The notes beneath the pieces were generated by a model, which worked only from the letters and a program-made list of their open reading frames with translations, did no database searches and had not been told where the DNA came from. Below, in pieces: positions 48,284 through 60,401 of a stretch of DNA of 64,000 nucleotides (the stretch's first letter is position 1; each line of letters starts with the position of its first letter). The position numbers and the translations under genes are program-made. The stretch is from Lingula anatina (lineage: Eukaryota > Brachiopoda > Lingulata > Lingulida > Lingulidae), in assembly GCF_001039355.2 (NCBI RefSeq), contig NW_019774092.1, positions 486,184 to 550,183 of the forward strand, written 5' to 3'.

Positions 48284-49599
48284 TTATGTACATCACACTT
48301 GGAATCAGGTATATTGTGACCACAGGAAACGTGAATAAAGAATGGTTACTCAAAACGTAAACCCGTGTGGTCCTTACTTTATCCCATTGTATCCTATCCG
48401 AGATTTCCCGCCCAATGACATGGAGAAGGAGACCATTTTTCTTTTTTCCGAAGCGTAGCTCAATTTGTTCCTGCATATGAATTGAATGTTTTATAGACCC
48501 CCATGTCTTCTTCCACTTGGTGCATTTCAGAACGAAATGTCGACATCAGGCATTTTTATTGTTGGGCTTTTCTCGTTTTTCATAAGCTTTTAAGCCTTGA
48601 TATAGATTACACAATATACAGACTAGAAAATATGACTTTGGGGCATTTTCTTCCCGGATGGTTTACCTTTAAATGCCCTTAAATATACCAACTACAAATA
48701 ACTTCCTCCACTTGCCATTAATAATATTTATAACCCGTGGTTCACATGACGACTCGAAAGCACGGAGGGACTACATGTAGGTTGTGTATACACCGAGTCA
48801 AGCCACACAATCACGCTTATACCTATGACTGACATTACAGGTATATTATCAGGATTCGATAAGACACTTGTGGCCCAGTTAGGACTGAGTTAACACTGTT
48901 CGAGTGGTGCATTGTATAAGAATAAAGGTCAATAGTGGCAACGCTAAGGACGGACTGGGGTGATTGCGGTCGTCTTCGAGGTAAGAATATGGACGTCAAC
49001 GCGATTAAACATATGCTACAGAATAACTACGCATGTAAGATCGGGAAGAGTTCAGGAAACGTAAACATTTTTTTTACATCTATGGACCTGTAAGAGACAA
49101 AATATAGGCCTATTCGCTACATGCGATAGCTAGTATAACGTCAATATCGTAATCTAAAGATATACTCCCTGATGAGAAGAGTGGTACCGAATGCACGTGC
49201 AATCGCAATAAAGGTAATTATCACTAGGGACTGTTTCAGCTTTGTTTCAGCGGTTCTGGCACCAATACGTGGTTATATCATACGGTGGCTGTGTACGGGG
49301 TTGCTTTGGACATTTCAAAATATCTGTGGCCTTTCACGAACCATTTACAAACACCAGGTATCAGCCGAAGTATCATGATCGCGAGGATTCAAGATTTTCC
49401 ATTGCCAGTCAGAATGAACCAAGATTACCCTTGCCAAACCGCACGTTACAAAGTCACCTTGAGAGCTTTGAACGCTCTTGCTTTCGTCTTAATATTTTAA
49501 GTTAGGTGCCCGGGTTTGGAAAAAAAGGGCTGTTCGGCCCGCCACGTGTCGTCTTTGTTGTTTATCGAGTAGTTCGACCCAATCGTTACACCTTACTAT
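48073..49599. other. Intergenic DNA
   Basis: No exon supported. It contains a TTTA microsatellite (about 48242-48285) and otherwise unique sequence. Short open frames near 49172-49505 have no recognisable content. Confidence 0.5.
48242..48285. repeat. (TTTA)n microsatellite
   Basis: Tandem ATTT units 3' of the cyclase gene. Confidence 0.9.
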
Positions 49600-49601
49600 T
49601 A

Positions 49602-51259
49602 CAGGGTTACCACTTAATATGGAATATTATTTTTTGGCGAGTAAATTTTCTACAAAATATTTAATTTCTCACTAACTGCTTTAAATCCAAAGCTGAGGTG
49701 TCACTCCATGTGTAGCCAGGTGTGTTACCTTATTACCACACAACTCTCGAAACAATTGATGCATGCAGTTGCATGTTCTGTGGTCAGAAATGTGAGGGGT
49801 GGTCTTTTCGGCAATTTCTGCCCTTGTATAAAAACGCATGGGTTTGGTCAATCTTTGGAGTGTGTTTAGAGAAGCAACAAAGGGATCGCTCTGAAACTTG
49901 ACAGGTACCTTAGTGAAGATATGGTTCGACAGCTAAGCAACGCAGCTTACTATGGGACTCTTGCCCTCAGAGAAAATGTCCAGAAACGGACAGCCACTGC
50001 CAGGTAATTCAACATTTATCAAGAACCGTTTGTAAAGTCCTCCAAAGAAATGATGCAACAGGGGCACCTACTCCAATACCTCGACCAGGGTGTCCGCGTA
50101 TCACACCAAGAAGACAGGATCGCCTCCTCCTTAGAGGACGCCGTGCTGGTCGTACAAAGACAACCAGTGTCCTCAGAAAAGAGAGGCAGAATGTCATTCA
50201 AACGCCCGTTTCAAGGTCAATCGTGAACAAGAGATTACTGCAAGCCGGTTATTTTGCACGAAGGCCAGTAGGGAAACCACTGTTAACAGCAGGTCATATA
50301 CAGCGACGTCCGCAATGGGCTGGGGACCACGTGCGTTTGCAGCCAAAACACTGAAATCACGTCGTTTTCAGTGATGAGGCCAGATATGGATTTTTTAGGG
50401 TTGATGGTCGAATCCGTGTCCACCGACGTGTACGAGGGGCATAAAACGATTATTGTGTACTGCCTAGGGTGCAAGCAGGGGCTTGTAACGTCTCTGTTTG
50501 AGGAGCATTTCATGTCGGTGCCCAGAACCAGTTGGTTTTTCTAAGAGGCAACCTCAGCCAGGATTCCTACAGAGACATTCTACAGCAAACGATGCTTCGA
50601 TTGGTAAGAGCCATCTTCAGGAACAACTTTGTGTACCAAGACGACTGCGCAACCCCACATCGAGGCCGCAGAATCACTGTTTTTCTTCGAAACCAATGGG
50701 TTCAGCAACTGCCCCGGCCTGCAAACTCTCCAGATATGAACCCAATTGAAAATCTTTGGGCTAAAGTAACTCACAGAATTAATAGCTATGGTCATCGGCC
50801 GGTAAATTGTGATGAACTGCGACAGGCAAATATCACTGCGTGAAATGATATCCCCATCCAAACTTTAAAAAACGTGTAACAGGGTATGCCATGTAGGATG
50901 AGGGCGCTGCAAGCGGCTGCTGGAGGTCATACCCGCAATTACTGACTTTTCGTGATTTACTGTAGTGAGTTCTTTTACTGTGTAACATATCACTGTCCGG
51001 AGGCTATCATTTACTTTAATATCTTAGCTTAAAGTTAATACTGACATTAAACTGTTGATATGGTTTTCTGGGGGTGTTCCTTTCTTTGAATGGCATCTTA
51101 TGTCAGATTTGATATCATTGACCAAAATATCTCACAACAGAAGACTGGATGTTTTTATTACTCAGTGGGATTCTTTTTAATGACTGAAGCCAAAAAAAAT
51201 TTTATCAGTACTCAAAAATAACAATGATAAAAAATATTCCATATTAAGTAGCAACCCTG
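49602..51259 (+). mobile_element. Full-length decayed Tc1-family transposon
   Basis: Left end CAGGGTTACCACTTAATATG and right end, inverted, CAGGGTTGCTACTTAATATG, differ at two positions, and both are flanked by TA. The 1658-bp length is normal for Tc1 elements. The interior carries a decayed transposase in the same orientation. The ends and sequence differ from the element at 25649-27313, so two separate Tc1-type families are present in the window. Confidence 0.92.
49880..50945 (+). pseudogene. Tc1-type transposase pseudogene (DD34E)
   Basis: Recognisable parts in order are a GRPRITPRRQDRLLLRG linker, HVVFSDEARYGFFRVDGR with the first catalytic Asp, VYQDDCATPHRGRRI with the second Asp, and NSPDMNPIENLWAKV with the Glu exactly 34 residues later. 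The C-terminus QGMPCRMRALQAAAGGHTR ends at TGA 50943-50945. An in-frame stop precedes NHVVFSDE (TGA where a Trp codon is common) and several frame changes break the N-terminal half. The longest intact piece is about 100 codons (50532-50843), so it cannot make a working enzyme. Confidence 0.88.
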
Positions 51260-51261
51260 TA

Positions 51262-53296
51262 ATTATGTGATTGAGAAAACGAAAGTTCTGTGGAAAGGTT
51301 CGAAAGAAAAAATCGTAGTGAGGGGATTAACAGTCCTTCGCTAAATGGAAAAGGACTAGAGGAGTATTTATAGGAAATAAGCAATACAGGAGTCGACTAT
51401 TGAACAATCTCTTTAAGCAAGCACCTGCTTCTAGATATCCTTTCACCAATTGTTCAGCAGAACCTAATATGTATGGCTAGCCCTACTCAATTGTTTTATT
51501 TTATTTTTTTAGGCCCATACAGAAAAATGCTCGCCTGAGCTTATTAAGCTAAATAGCTAACAATGAATTGCATAATGAATAAGAAGTATATTCAGAACTG
51601 ATGCCGATAGCAATATACAGGTAGATTGACCTACATATGACTAGATATAATAGAGTGATCGCTTATAAAGGTGAGTCAAAGCAAGAACACGTTTTTGTTT
51701 ATTGTTAGACATGTTGTCTTACACAGTTGCCGTCAGTTGACTGCTCATGCGTATCTGGCAGTACAGTTGGAGTATTTTTACATGTACCAGTACCTGTGAC
51801 CTGAGTTTTAGTTTATAGGCAACTCGGTCACCTCTTATAGAAAATATCAACACGCTTGTGCCATTTCTATTAACTGAGACATTCTGAGCTTCGATAGGTG
51901 AGGGGAGCTTGCTGTAATTTCTGAAAGCATAACATGTAAATTATCATTAATCTAATAAAATCGGGGCAAAACTCTGTGATCAATTTAAATTATTGCCTCG
52001 GATCTCCTGGAGTGATTGAATATTTTGTTACAAATAAAAGGTTTGCTTGGGACTAGTAGCATACAGGTATATCTTGCTGTCATGCCGTGTTATATCTCGG
52101 GACAAAGTTGACACCAGTTCTTAGGTTCAGTTATCTGTCAGAACTGTGACTGTCTTTACGGGACAATACTTGTATAACAGTTCTGACACTTTCCTCGAAG
52201 CAGTAAACATTAAGGGCAATTTGATATCAACACACAAAAACACCATTATGGCACATTTAGCAAGGTTCAAACGCCGAGCAGTGTTTCCGGGTAAAACTAA
52301 TAACATTTTAAAAGTAAAATAGTAATATGTTCATTCACAGATTATTTTCTGAAATATTAAAGCCTTTTCAAAATACATTGCAAATGTAGCCTCCAAACAT
52401 AAGAGTTTTAAAGATTGTTTAGGGACAGAGATCCACGTTGTAAAATAATCCAAATTGTTGCAATCAACTACCCTGGTACCTTTATATTAGTACCACGGCA
52501 TACTAACGGTAGAGTTAATCTTAATCTTTCTAATGATACAGTGTAAACCTTCCTCAAGTCGGGTTCTTTTTCCTAATTTGGTCACACCATTCACCTGAAA
52601 TACCAGGTTAAATAGTGTCCTTCAAGTTTACCTTATGGTCAGACGGGTCAATTTTGGATGTCTGAGGATATCACTATGTCAAACCCTGAACACAATGAAC
52701 TTTATTTTGAATCGTTCACATTCGACGTTTCTGCAGGTTTCACATATATGATTCATGGTTTTCAAAACATGCGAGCTATACAGTATTCATGCAACCACTG
52801 TAGAATATTGGGTGCAATATTTAATATGATGGTAAAGATTAAGAATTTTTCATAATTCTAAATAAACAAAGAAGGTGGGGGTATGGTATTTGGAAACCAT
52901 ACCCTAAGCCAACATAAATATGAAGTAAGTCACTAATTCAAATTACCATTCTATTTCTAGCTTCGATGTAACTGTTGTATTCGAATTTTCCTTCGGTGTG
53001 TAAGTATCCCTTTGAACGTAATGAAACCAGGATTGCAAAAAACAAATTAGAAAATAAGACTATATATTCTTATGAAATCACACAATGAAAATGAAACAAT
53101 GGGGAAAGTTCTTGATACATTATGTGTCAGCAGTCTGCTGTTTATGTTCGAGTCAGACCAGCATATTACAGTTTATACACTTAATGATATATTATTCATT
53201 ACGTTTTTCTAATCTGACACTAAACACAGGTCGCCTTTGTTTCATTTGGTGACTCAGAGTCAATCACCTGATCATTATGCGCAGTGTCTTAAACGC
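51262..53296. other. Intergenic DNA between the Tc1 element and the GH31 gene
   Basis: No exon or repeat family recognised. The sequence is AT-rich and apparently unique. The last few hundred bases are the likely promoter region of the downstream gene. Confidence 0.5.
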
Positions 53297-53304
53297 TATA
53301 TAAA
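53297..53304 (+). promoter_or_regulatory. TATA box of the GH31 gene
   Basis: TATATAAA lies 49 bases upstream of the first ATG, which puts the expected transcription start near 53325-53330 and gives a very short 5' UTR. Confidence 0.6.
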
Positions 53305-53352
53305 TGACCAAAGTTTCGTGAATCACTCAAAGAACGCATCAGCGGCTTTACC

Positions 53353-55661
53353 ATGATCTATTTCAATGTGAGGTATGTGGCCAACAAAGCTTTAGACTTC
53401 ACTTTGTCATCATTATGTTGCAGGCCCATGATGACAAACTACAGAGTTGCTGCCACAGTGTTGATTATCATCGTAGCATACTTACTGGGAGAGCGACCAG
53501 GTACCAAATATTCCACTTGGCAGTTGACGTTAGACCTGGAAAATGCTCAGCAGAACTTTGTCATCTGGGACAAGACAAAACAGGACCTTCTTATCTCAGG
53601 GCAGCTAGGCATGGGGCTGAATTTACTGGGATCGAGGTACCAATGCAGTGGACAGAGGTCCGATTCGATTTGTATAGAGTGGCCAGGATTGGCCAAACTG
53701 ATCATTGAGAGGAAAAAGTATGATGCTGATGATGAGTGCTACGACATTGTCTGGCAATCTCTGTCGGCAAAAGTGGCACCCAAAGACTGCTTCGATACTA
53801 AGGACACTCACTGGTACGGAGGACCAGAGATATTTGCCCAACAATGGCCCATAGAAGGTGCCCCGATGAATCTCCAACAATACGTAAGTGGAGATTATGT
53901 GGACAAGCCTCATGTCTTTGGCTCTGTCTTGGAAAACTATTGGCTTTCATCCCGAGGTGCTGGAATCCATGTTGCTGAATCTGTCCCTTTGCATTATGGG
54001 ATAAACAGCGAGAAACTGTGTCTGAAAGCAGACTATAGAGCCTCCATATTTCCCAGAAGTTCCCAGAACGTTTTGCCTCGACTGAATTACTCAATTTGTC
54101 GTGCTGGGAATAATCTTCGAGACACCCACCATTTCATGTCATCGGGGCTCTTTAGCAAACCTAAAGACATCCCCGATGAATTAATGTTCCGTTCTCCCAT
54201 CTGGTCGACTTGGGCAAGATACAAGATAAACATTGATCAATCAGTTATCCTCAAATTTGCAAACGAAATCAAGGACCATGGATTCAGCAACAGCCAAATA
54301 GAAATCGACGACATCTACACCATCAATTATGGCGATTTTATATTTGACACTGTCAGATTTAGCCAGGCACGCCAGATGCTGAGGGAGCTACACGCCATGG
54401 GTTTCCGTGTGACTTCATGGGTTCACCCTTTCAGTAATCTGGACTCCTCGGCATTTCAGGAAGGCCTTAAACAAGGTTATTTTGTGAAAGACCCTGGAGG
54501 AAAAATGCCAGGTTTGGTTCAATGGTGGCAGGGCACTGGCGCTATTGTGGACAGCACCAACCATAAGGCCGTAACATGGTGGACTGAACGCCTTAAAGCC
54601 ATGCAATCTCTAGGCATAGACTCCTTTAAATTTGATGCAGGGGAGGCATGTTATCTCCCTGCCAGTTTTCACACAATATTCCCACTGATGAACCCAGGGC
54701 AGTTCACCACAGCCTACGTTAATATGGTGGCCCACTTTGGGAGACAAATTGAGGTAACGGCTTTTTGTTTGGAAGCATTTTCAAGTGTTTTGACAAGTTT
54801 TTTTAATGAAATTTATATATAGCCTATTTGAGTGTGACAACAAAATTTGAGATGCATTACTAACCAATTTTTTTCTTACAATTGCTTATCTTGGACATCG
54901 ATTTTTGGGTCAGTATGTACATTATAGAAACAAACATTATAGGTGTTTAGACTGATAAAATGTTCATTGGTGTTCATTACTAGGTAAGGGCTGGTTTCCA
55001 GTCGCAGCAGCACCCAATCTTTGTACGAATGCTAGACAAACACTCTACTTGGGACTACAACAATGGTTTGAAGACTATGATCCCTACTGCTTTGCAGTTC
55101 AGTTTACTAGGCTACCATTTCATTCTACCAGATATGATAGGGGGGAATGCATACGACTTTAATGCCACAGCGGAAACGGTTGGCAACACCGCTCTCTTGC
55201 ACACCGAAACCCTCCCCGAGAGAGAACTCTACATTCGCTGGTTACAACTAAGTGCATTCTTTCCCTCAATGCAATTCTCTATAGTTCCGTGGCAATACGA
55301 CGATGGGGTCGTTGAAATTGCAAAAGCATTTGTGAAACTCCATGAAGACTACATAACACCTATAATTTTAAGGCTTGCTAGACAGGCAACGCAAACAGGT
55401 GACCCCATTCTGAGGCCTCTTTGGTGGGTAGCACCAAATGATGCCATCACGCACACCATCGACAATCAGTTTCTTATAGGAGACAGTATTTTGGTTGCCC
55501 CGGTGCTAGAAAAGGGGGCAACAGCAAGAGACATTTACCTTCCAGAAGGCAACTGGGTTGATAAACTCAGAGGGGAGAGGTACAGAGGAGGCCAATGGCT
55601 CCACAATGTTCAAGCTGATATTAAAGAATGTCCTTATTTTGAGAAGTCTCCAGATCCTTAA
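53353..55661 (+). CDS. GH31 glycosidase, MYORG-like
   Basis: Two exons (53353-54753 and 54984-55661) joined at QIE|VRAGF in phase 0 encode 692 residues, close to vertebrate MYORG. Met26 or Met27 (53428 or 53431), directly before the hydrophobic stretch YRVAATVLIIIVAYLL, is an alternative start. That stretch would be a single N-terminal signal anchor, giving a type II membrane protein with a lumenal catalytic domain. The catalytic nucleophile is Asp428 in SFKFDAGEACYLP, and the likely acid/base is Asp485 in RMLDKHSTWDYNN. Their spacing of 57 fits MYORG. MYORG removes alpha-linked galactose, but substrate preference here is inferred. The C-terminal beta region (GDSILVAPVLEKGATARDIYLPEG) is typical of GH31. 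Polyadenylation signal at 56026-56031. Confidence 0.93.
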
Positions 55662-57196
55662 TTGCCAAGAGACGAATAACACCACCTTGTCCTCAAGCAT
55701 AACTTAAAGGGATAATAACTCTTCGTTTTGGCAAAAAAAAAAAAAAAAAAATGAATTTTCCTGGAGTCAACAACAATTTTCCCGTACTAACCAATGGTTA
55801 ATGAATCCATTTTTACATTCAAAGTTAGTCCCTGTTTTTTTTTTCTAAAAAGTTTGGTTTTTTGTTAAAATCTCTTAAGAGATTATAACTGCGTACAGCC
55901 ATCAATGGAGGTCAAGTGATCTGAAGAAAAGCTCAGATATCAGAATAATAGCTATAACTGCCGTTTTTGTGGTAAAACAGAATGTATTATATTTCTACGA
56001 GTTGTTCACAATGTTTTTTTTGTGAAATAAAGATATCATACTAAGAGTAATTATCCCTTTAACTCGTACAAATTACTTTTTGATAAATCTACTTTTTTAC
56101 GTCTTTTTCTTGTTTTAATTTAAAAAGAGTTGTTAATGACAGCATTATGCCAAATTTCAGTAAAGTTTAAATTAGGGTAGAACAAATTTGTAGATGTGTT
56201 CGGTTACTGGCCATCATTTCTGCTTTGGGCCAGTTGACTCTCTAACTACATGGAAATGTATTAAAAGTTTTTGGCAGAGACTGAAAACAATGGTGATAAT
56301 GAACAATTTTTTAAATAATAAATTCAAAGATATTGTGACTGACATGGATAATATTTTGTGCAATATGGGTTTTTTTGTCTTCAAATTATAACACTACATT
56401 GCTCACAAAATGGGTGTTTTAAATACATTTGTCAGGGTTTGGAAAGCAACAAGACATTGTTATAATTAGATGTTACTAAAGAAACATACATCTTAATAAG
56501 TAACAATTAGATCTTCTAAATGGCGTCTTCTGACATCCTCCCTCCCTTTTTCATTTGTTATTCAACATGAAGTGATTCCAAAATTTGTAATTCAACAATG
56601 CTGTTCAGTCTATGTTGGGTCTAAACTAGTCTAGATTGTTCATTTCAATCGAATGCTGGTCTGAACTTGAAAAAAAAAAAAAAAGGGGGGGGGGAGGGGA
56701 GTGAAAGGGAAAATAGTTTGATGTCAACAATAAAGTTATATTGGAACACATACTAGTATGAATATGAAGGAACAAACACAAAATTCACCATTTCATGATT
56801 TAATAGTGCTTTTGTATTTAACTGCGGATGGAACAAAAAGAGTGCACTGACAAATTCAAATTTTTCTCCAGGTGTCGCATTGCCATGGGATATAATTGTA
56901 ACAACAGAAAGGAGTAAAACACACCAACACTATTAAGTCTTTTTTATCTTTTGGTTTGCTGTTAGATCTCTGTTCAAAGGTGAAGAAATGGTTTTCATCC
57001 GTTTCAAGTTCTTCTTTGTAATATAGATATACACTATTCCACTTACACAATTTCACACAGAACTTTATGAAAAAGACTAATGAGCAACTACTGCAAGGTT
57101 AAAAGGGTGGCAGTTCCAATAACCCTTTAATCTAGACTTAATGCTCTCTGTGAAACCTTAGAATTCAAACAAAAATTAATTTAAAATAGATATTCA
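55662..57196. other. 3' UTR of GH31 gene and convergent intergenic DNA
   Basis: Contains the probable GH31 3' UTR to about 56050 (AATAAA at 56026-56031), a short poly(A) at about 55734-55750, and an A-run followed by a G-run at about 56669-56700. No exon supported. The GH31 and Rieske genes converge here. Confidence 0.5.
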
Positions 57197-60100
57197 TTAT
57201 CCAACAATGAGACGTCCATCATCAGTGAACTCCACTTGAGGAACCTCTAAATTTAATGGAGCCGGCCCCTTCCTTATTCTTCCCGAAGCATCATAGTGAG
57301 AGCCATGGCATGGACAGTAGTAGCCGTTGTATTCACCAGCAAAGGCAATAGGGACACATCCTAAAGATAAAGGAGTACATTTTGTAATAAAAAAAATTAC
57401 AAGGGGCAACACTGGGTTTATCTCTGCCAGTTTTGAAAATGTGAGGTCCAGAAAATATGCAAAGTGCAGTTCATAGTGAAAAAGTAGGTCAAAGGTCAAT
57501 TTCAAGGTAACTGTAAGATTGCCAATATGTGACTTCCTATTCAAGTTCAAATGTAACTAGTTTGCAAAATATAAAAGATAAAAAATTTGCAAAGTTCAGT
57601 TCATGATGAAAAGTAGGTCAAAGATCAAAATCAAGGTCACAGTTAGATTGTCAGTATATGACTTCATAATTAAGTTTGATAGTAACTATGGGTGTGTCTC
57701 TGCCAGTTTTTGAAATATAAGGGATAGAAAAGTTGCAAAGTACAGTTCATGATAAAAAGTAGTTCAAAGGTCAATTTGAAGGTCATAGTTAGATTGCCAG
57801 TTCCTATTCAAGTTCAATATTAACTTGAAATTCATGAAATGGAAGAGCCTCAGAAATTCCAGATGTACGAATTTCATGAAATAATGTCATTTCTGACCAA
57901 AAGTTATCTGCCTCAATAAGCTTTATGTTATCTTTTCCAGATGTTTGGAATTTCATGCATATTACCATATTGCACATTTTATTTTCACTACCACTATGTA
58001 CTTTTTGATACAGCGTAACTCGTAAACCGTAGGAAAACAAAAAAACAGACACCACCTCCAGTGTTGGGCTTGACATGAACTATCAAGTGCAAAAAAAATT
58101 AATGGTTTCAAAATTTGAGAGAGTTTTCAGTTTCAGCATCTAATGAAAATGCAGCTATTGACCCCGAACTCATGGAGATGAAAAATGTAACACCTGCCAA
58201 TAATATTATAGGTTAGGTCTGTGTAGTTTCTGAAAATCGGCACAAACAAATATTTTGCAAAAAATTCCCATTTTTAGAAAATTTTGGCCTGTTTGACCTT
58301 GAAATAAAGGTCAAAGGTCAAACCCAAGGGCATATTTGGAATCTTCACATGACTTTTGGTCAGACTTCTATAGTAATTTTCCCATAATTCCTTCGGTTTG
58401 GGAGATATTTAGCATTTAATTTTCAAAAATTTTGACAAGGGTGTGTTTCAATGAGTTTCATGCCCTGGCAAATGCACCGACAAAAAACCAGGGGGTTCAA
58501 GTGCAGTTTATATGTGACCTAAATCCAAGAGATAGGGACACAGGTCATTGCAGTCTAGGAGGAAGAGGAGAAGCCGTAAAGGTGACTTGTGTCCCAAGCC
58601 GTATGAGACAGGTCGCGACTACGCTGGCGTTTCTAATAATACATCTTCATGCTATTTCAATATTTTTCTGAATTGATTCTATGGACCTAGTCCAACTAAT
58701 GTATCACCCCCTCCCCTTAAATATATCTCAAGTAAATACCCAAATAAAATATTTTAAATAAATAATACTTAAAAGCCAATGTTATTCAGATTTTGCAACA
58801 TTTGATCAATAATTAACTCTTTCCAACTCTAGGTCATCACTCACCCAAGTGGGTACACACTCCTACAACTACCAGCCACTCGGGTTTGACCGTTCTATCT
58901 TCATCTGTCTGTGGGTCCCTTAGCTTTTTAACATCCACAGAGCGTTCCCTGTTCACCTCTTCTTGGGTGCGATGACGGACAAAAACTGGTTTACCACGCC
59001 ATTTCACCGTGACTGCTTTTCCCTCAGGAATTTTGTCCAACTTCATCTCAAGCTTGGCCAAGGCCAACATATCTTTAGTGATGGACATGAAACCTACAAT
59101 ACCTTGCACCCCTGCTTTGGCTCCCAAAGCAAGTCCAGTGCCAATAACAGCTGGAAGTAAAAGGATAAGTAGTATAAATTGGTAGGAAATGTACTATGAA
59201 GTGCCGAATAAAAGTGCCGGCACGATTTTTTTTTTTCTGGAAATTTTTCACCCTGCACAATCTTATTTTCCCTGGCACGATAAATAATTTTCCCCACGTT
59301 ATCATCACGGCACAATTATTTGGCAGTCATTGTGCTGGTTGGAAATACTGTTGAACGTTTCGGAAATGTTAATGACCGTTTCATAGGACAAGTTAATTTT
59401 TATTAATGATCTGATGCAAGCACTACACTTGAACTTGTTTTTCAGCATAAATGAGAGTAGTCTCTGTCGCGGCTCTGCAGAGCACAATTATTCCACTAGG
59501 CACTATTATTAAATATTGGAAATTTTTCTGGGGGGAGGGCACAATTATTCCGGTAGGCACTATTATTTGGCACTTCAGAGTACACTTAACCAATACCAAC
59601 CACCTTCCTGCGTCAGTCCAATTTTGGTCTCAAATTGCACTTTAAGACCAAATCAGGCGCACTAGTGCAAACACATATCACTATAAGTAGTAACTCTTTT
59701 ATTTGCTGAATGGGCTCAAAACTACAACTTGCAACTACGTTTGAACTAAAATTTGAATCTTAGACACAAAACTTACCAATAAGATCATGCATTTAATCTG
59801 TGTAACTTACCCCCAGTGATAGCATAAGTAAAATTCCTTGAATTCTCAGTAGACTGGGTGTTTGTTTTAGCGTCTGTAAAGGAAGGAGGTGGAATCCCAT
59901 GTACAAGTTTTACCTCAGGTTTCGATTCTGGAAAAAAAAATTAGCCATTAATTTAGCATACAAGAATACAGTGGAGAATATAATAAGGTCTTGCACTAAA
60001 TCTTATCTATTTAGTGTGTGTGTGTGTGTATGTGTGTGCGCGAGCGAGGTTCCTGAAATTATAGACAATATTAAATTGACTTTAAACAGTTGTATATCAT

Positions 60101-60348
60101 TCAGTTTTGACTGAAAAATAATAATAATAAAAATAGTATCACACAATGATTTATCAACCAAATTCTACAGAAAAGTGAATGAATGATATCAGAATGACTT
60201 GAACTAAGGAAACTCACCAGTAAGGGCATTCTCTGACTGAAGGGTCCGACTTCCATGCATAAACCTAACTTGAGACAGCGATGGAGCTACAAAAAGAAAA
60301 AATAAATAAACACTTAAAACAGATGCTGATATCAAATTCTTTTTCATT

Positions 60349-60401
<53 letters not shown>

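Noticed and set aside
50580-50861. 93-residue minus-strand frame
   Set aside because: It is antisense to the transposase C-terminal half.
52658-52855. 65-residue open frame upstream of the GH31 gene
   Set aside because: No domain, weak start context and no splice signals that would join it to the GH31 coding region.
57197-57550. 117-residue frame reaching into the intron upstream of the last Rieske exon
   Set aside because: The part beyond 57360 is intron read-through. The acceptor and the GCVPI start of the true exon are clear.
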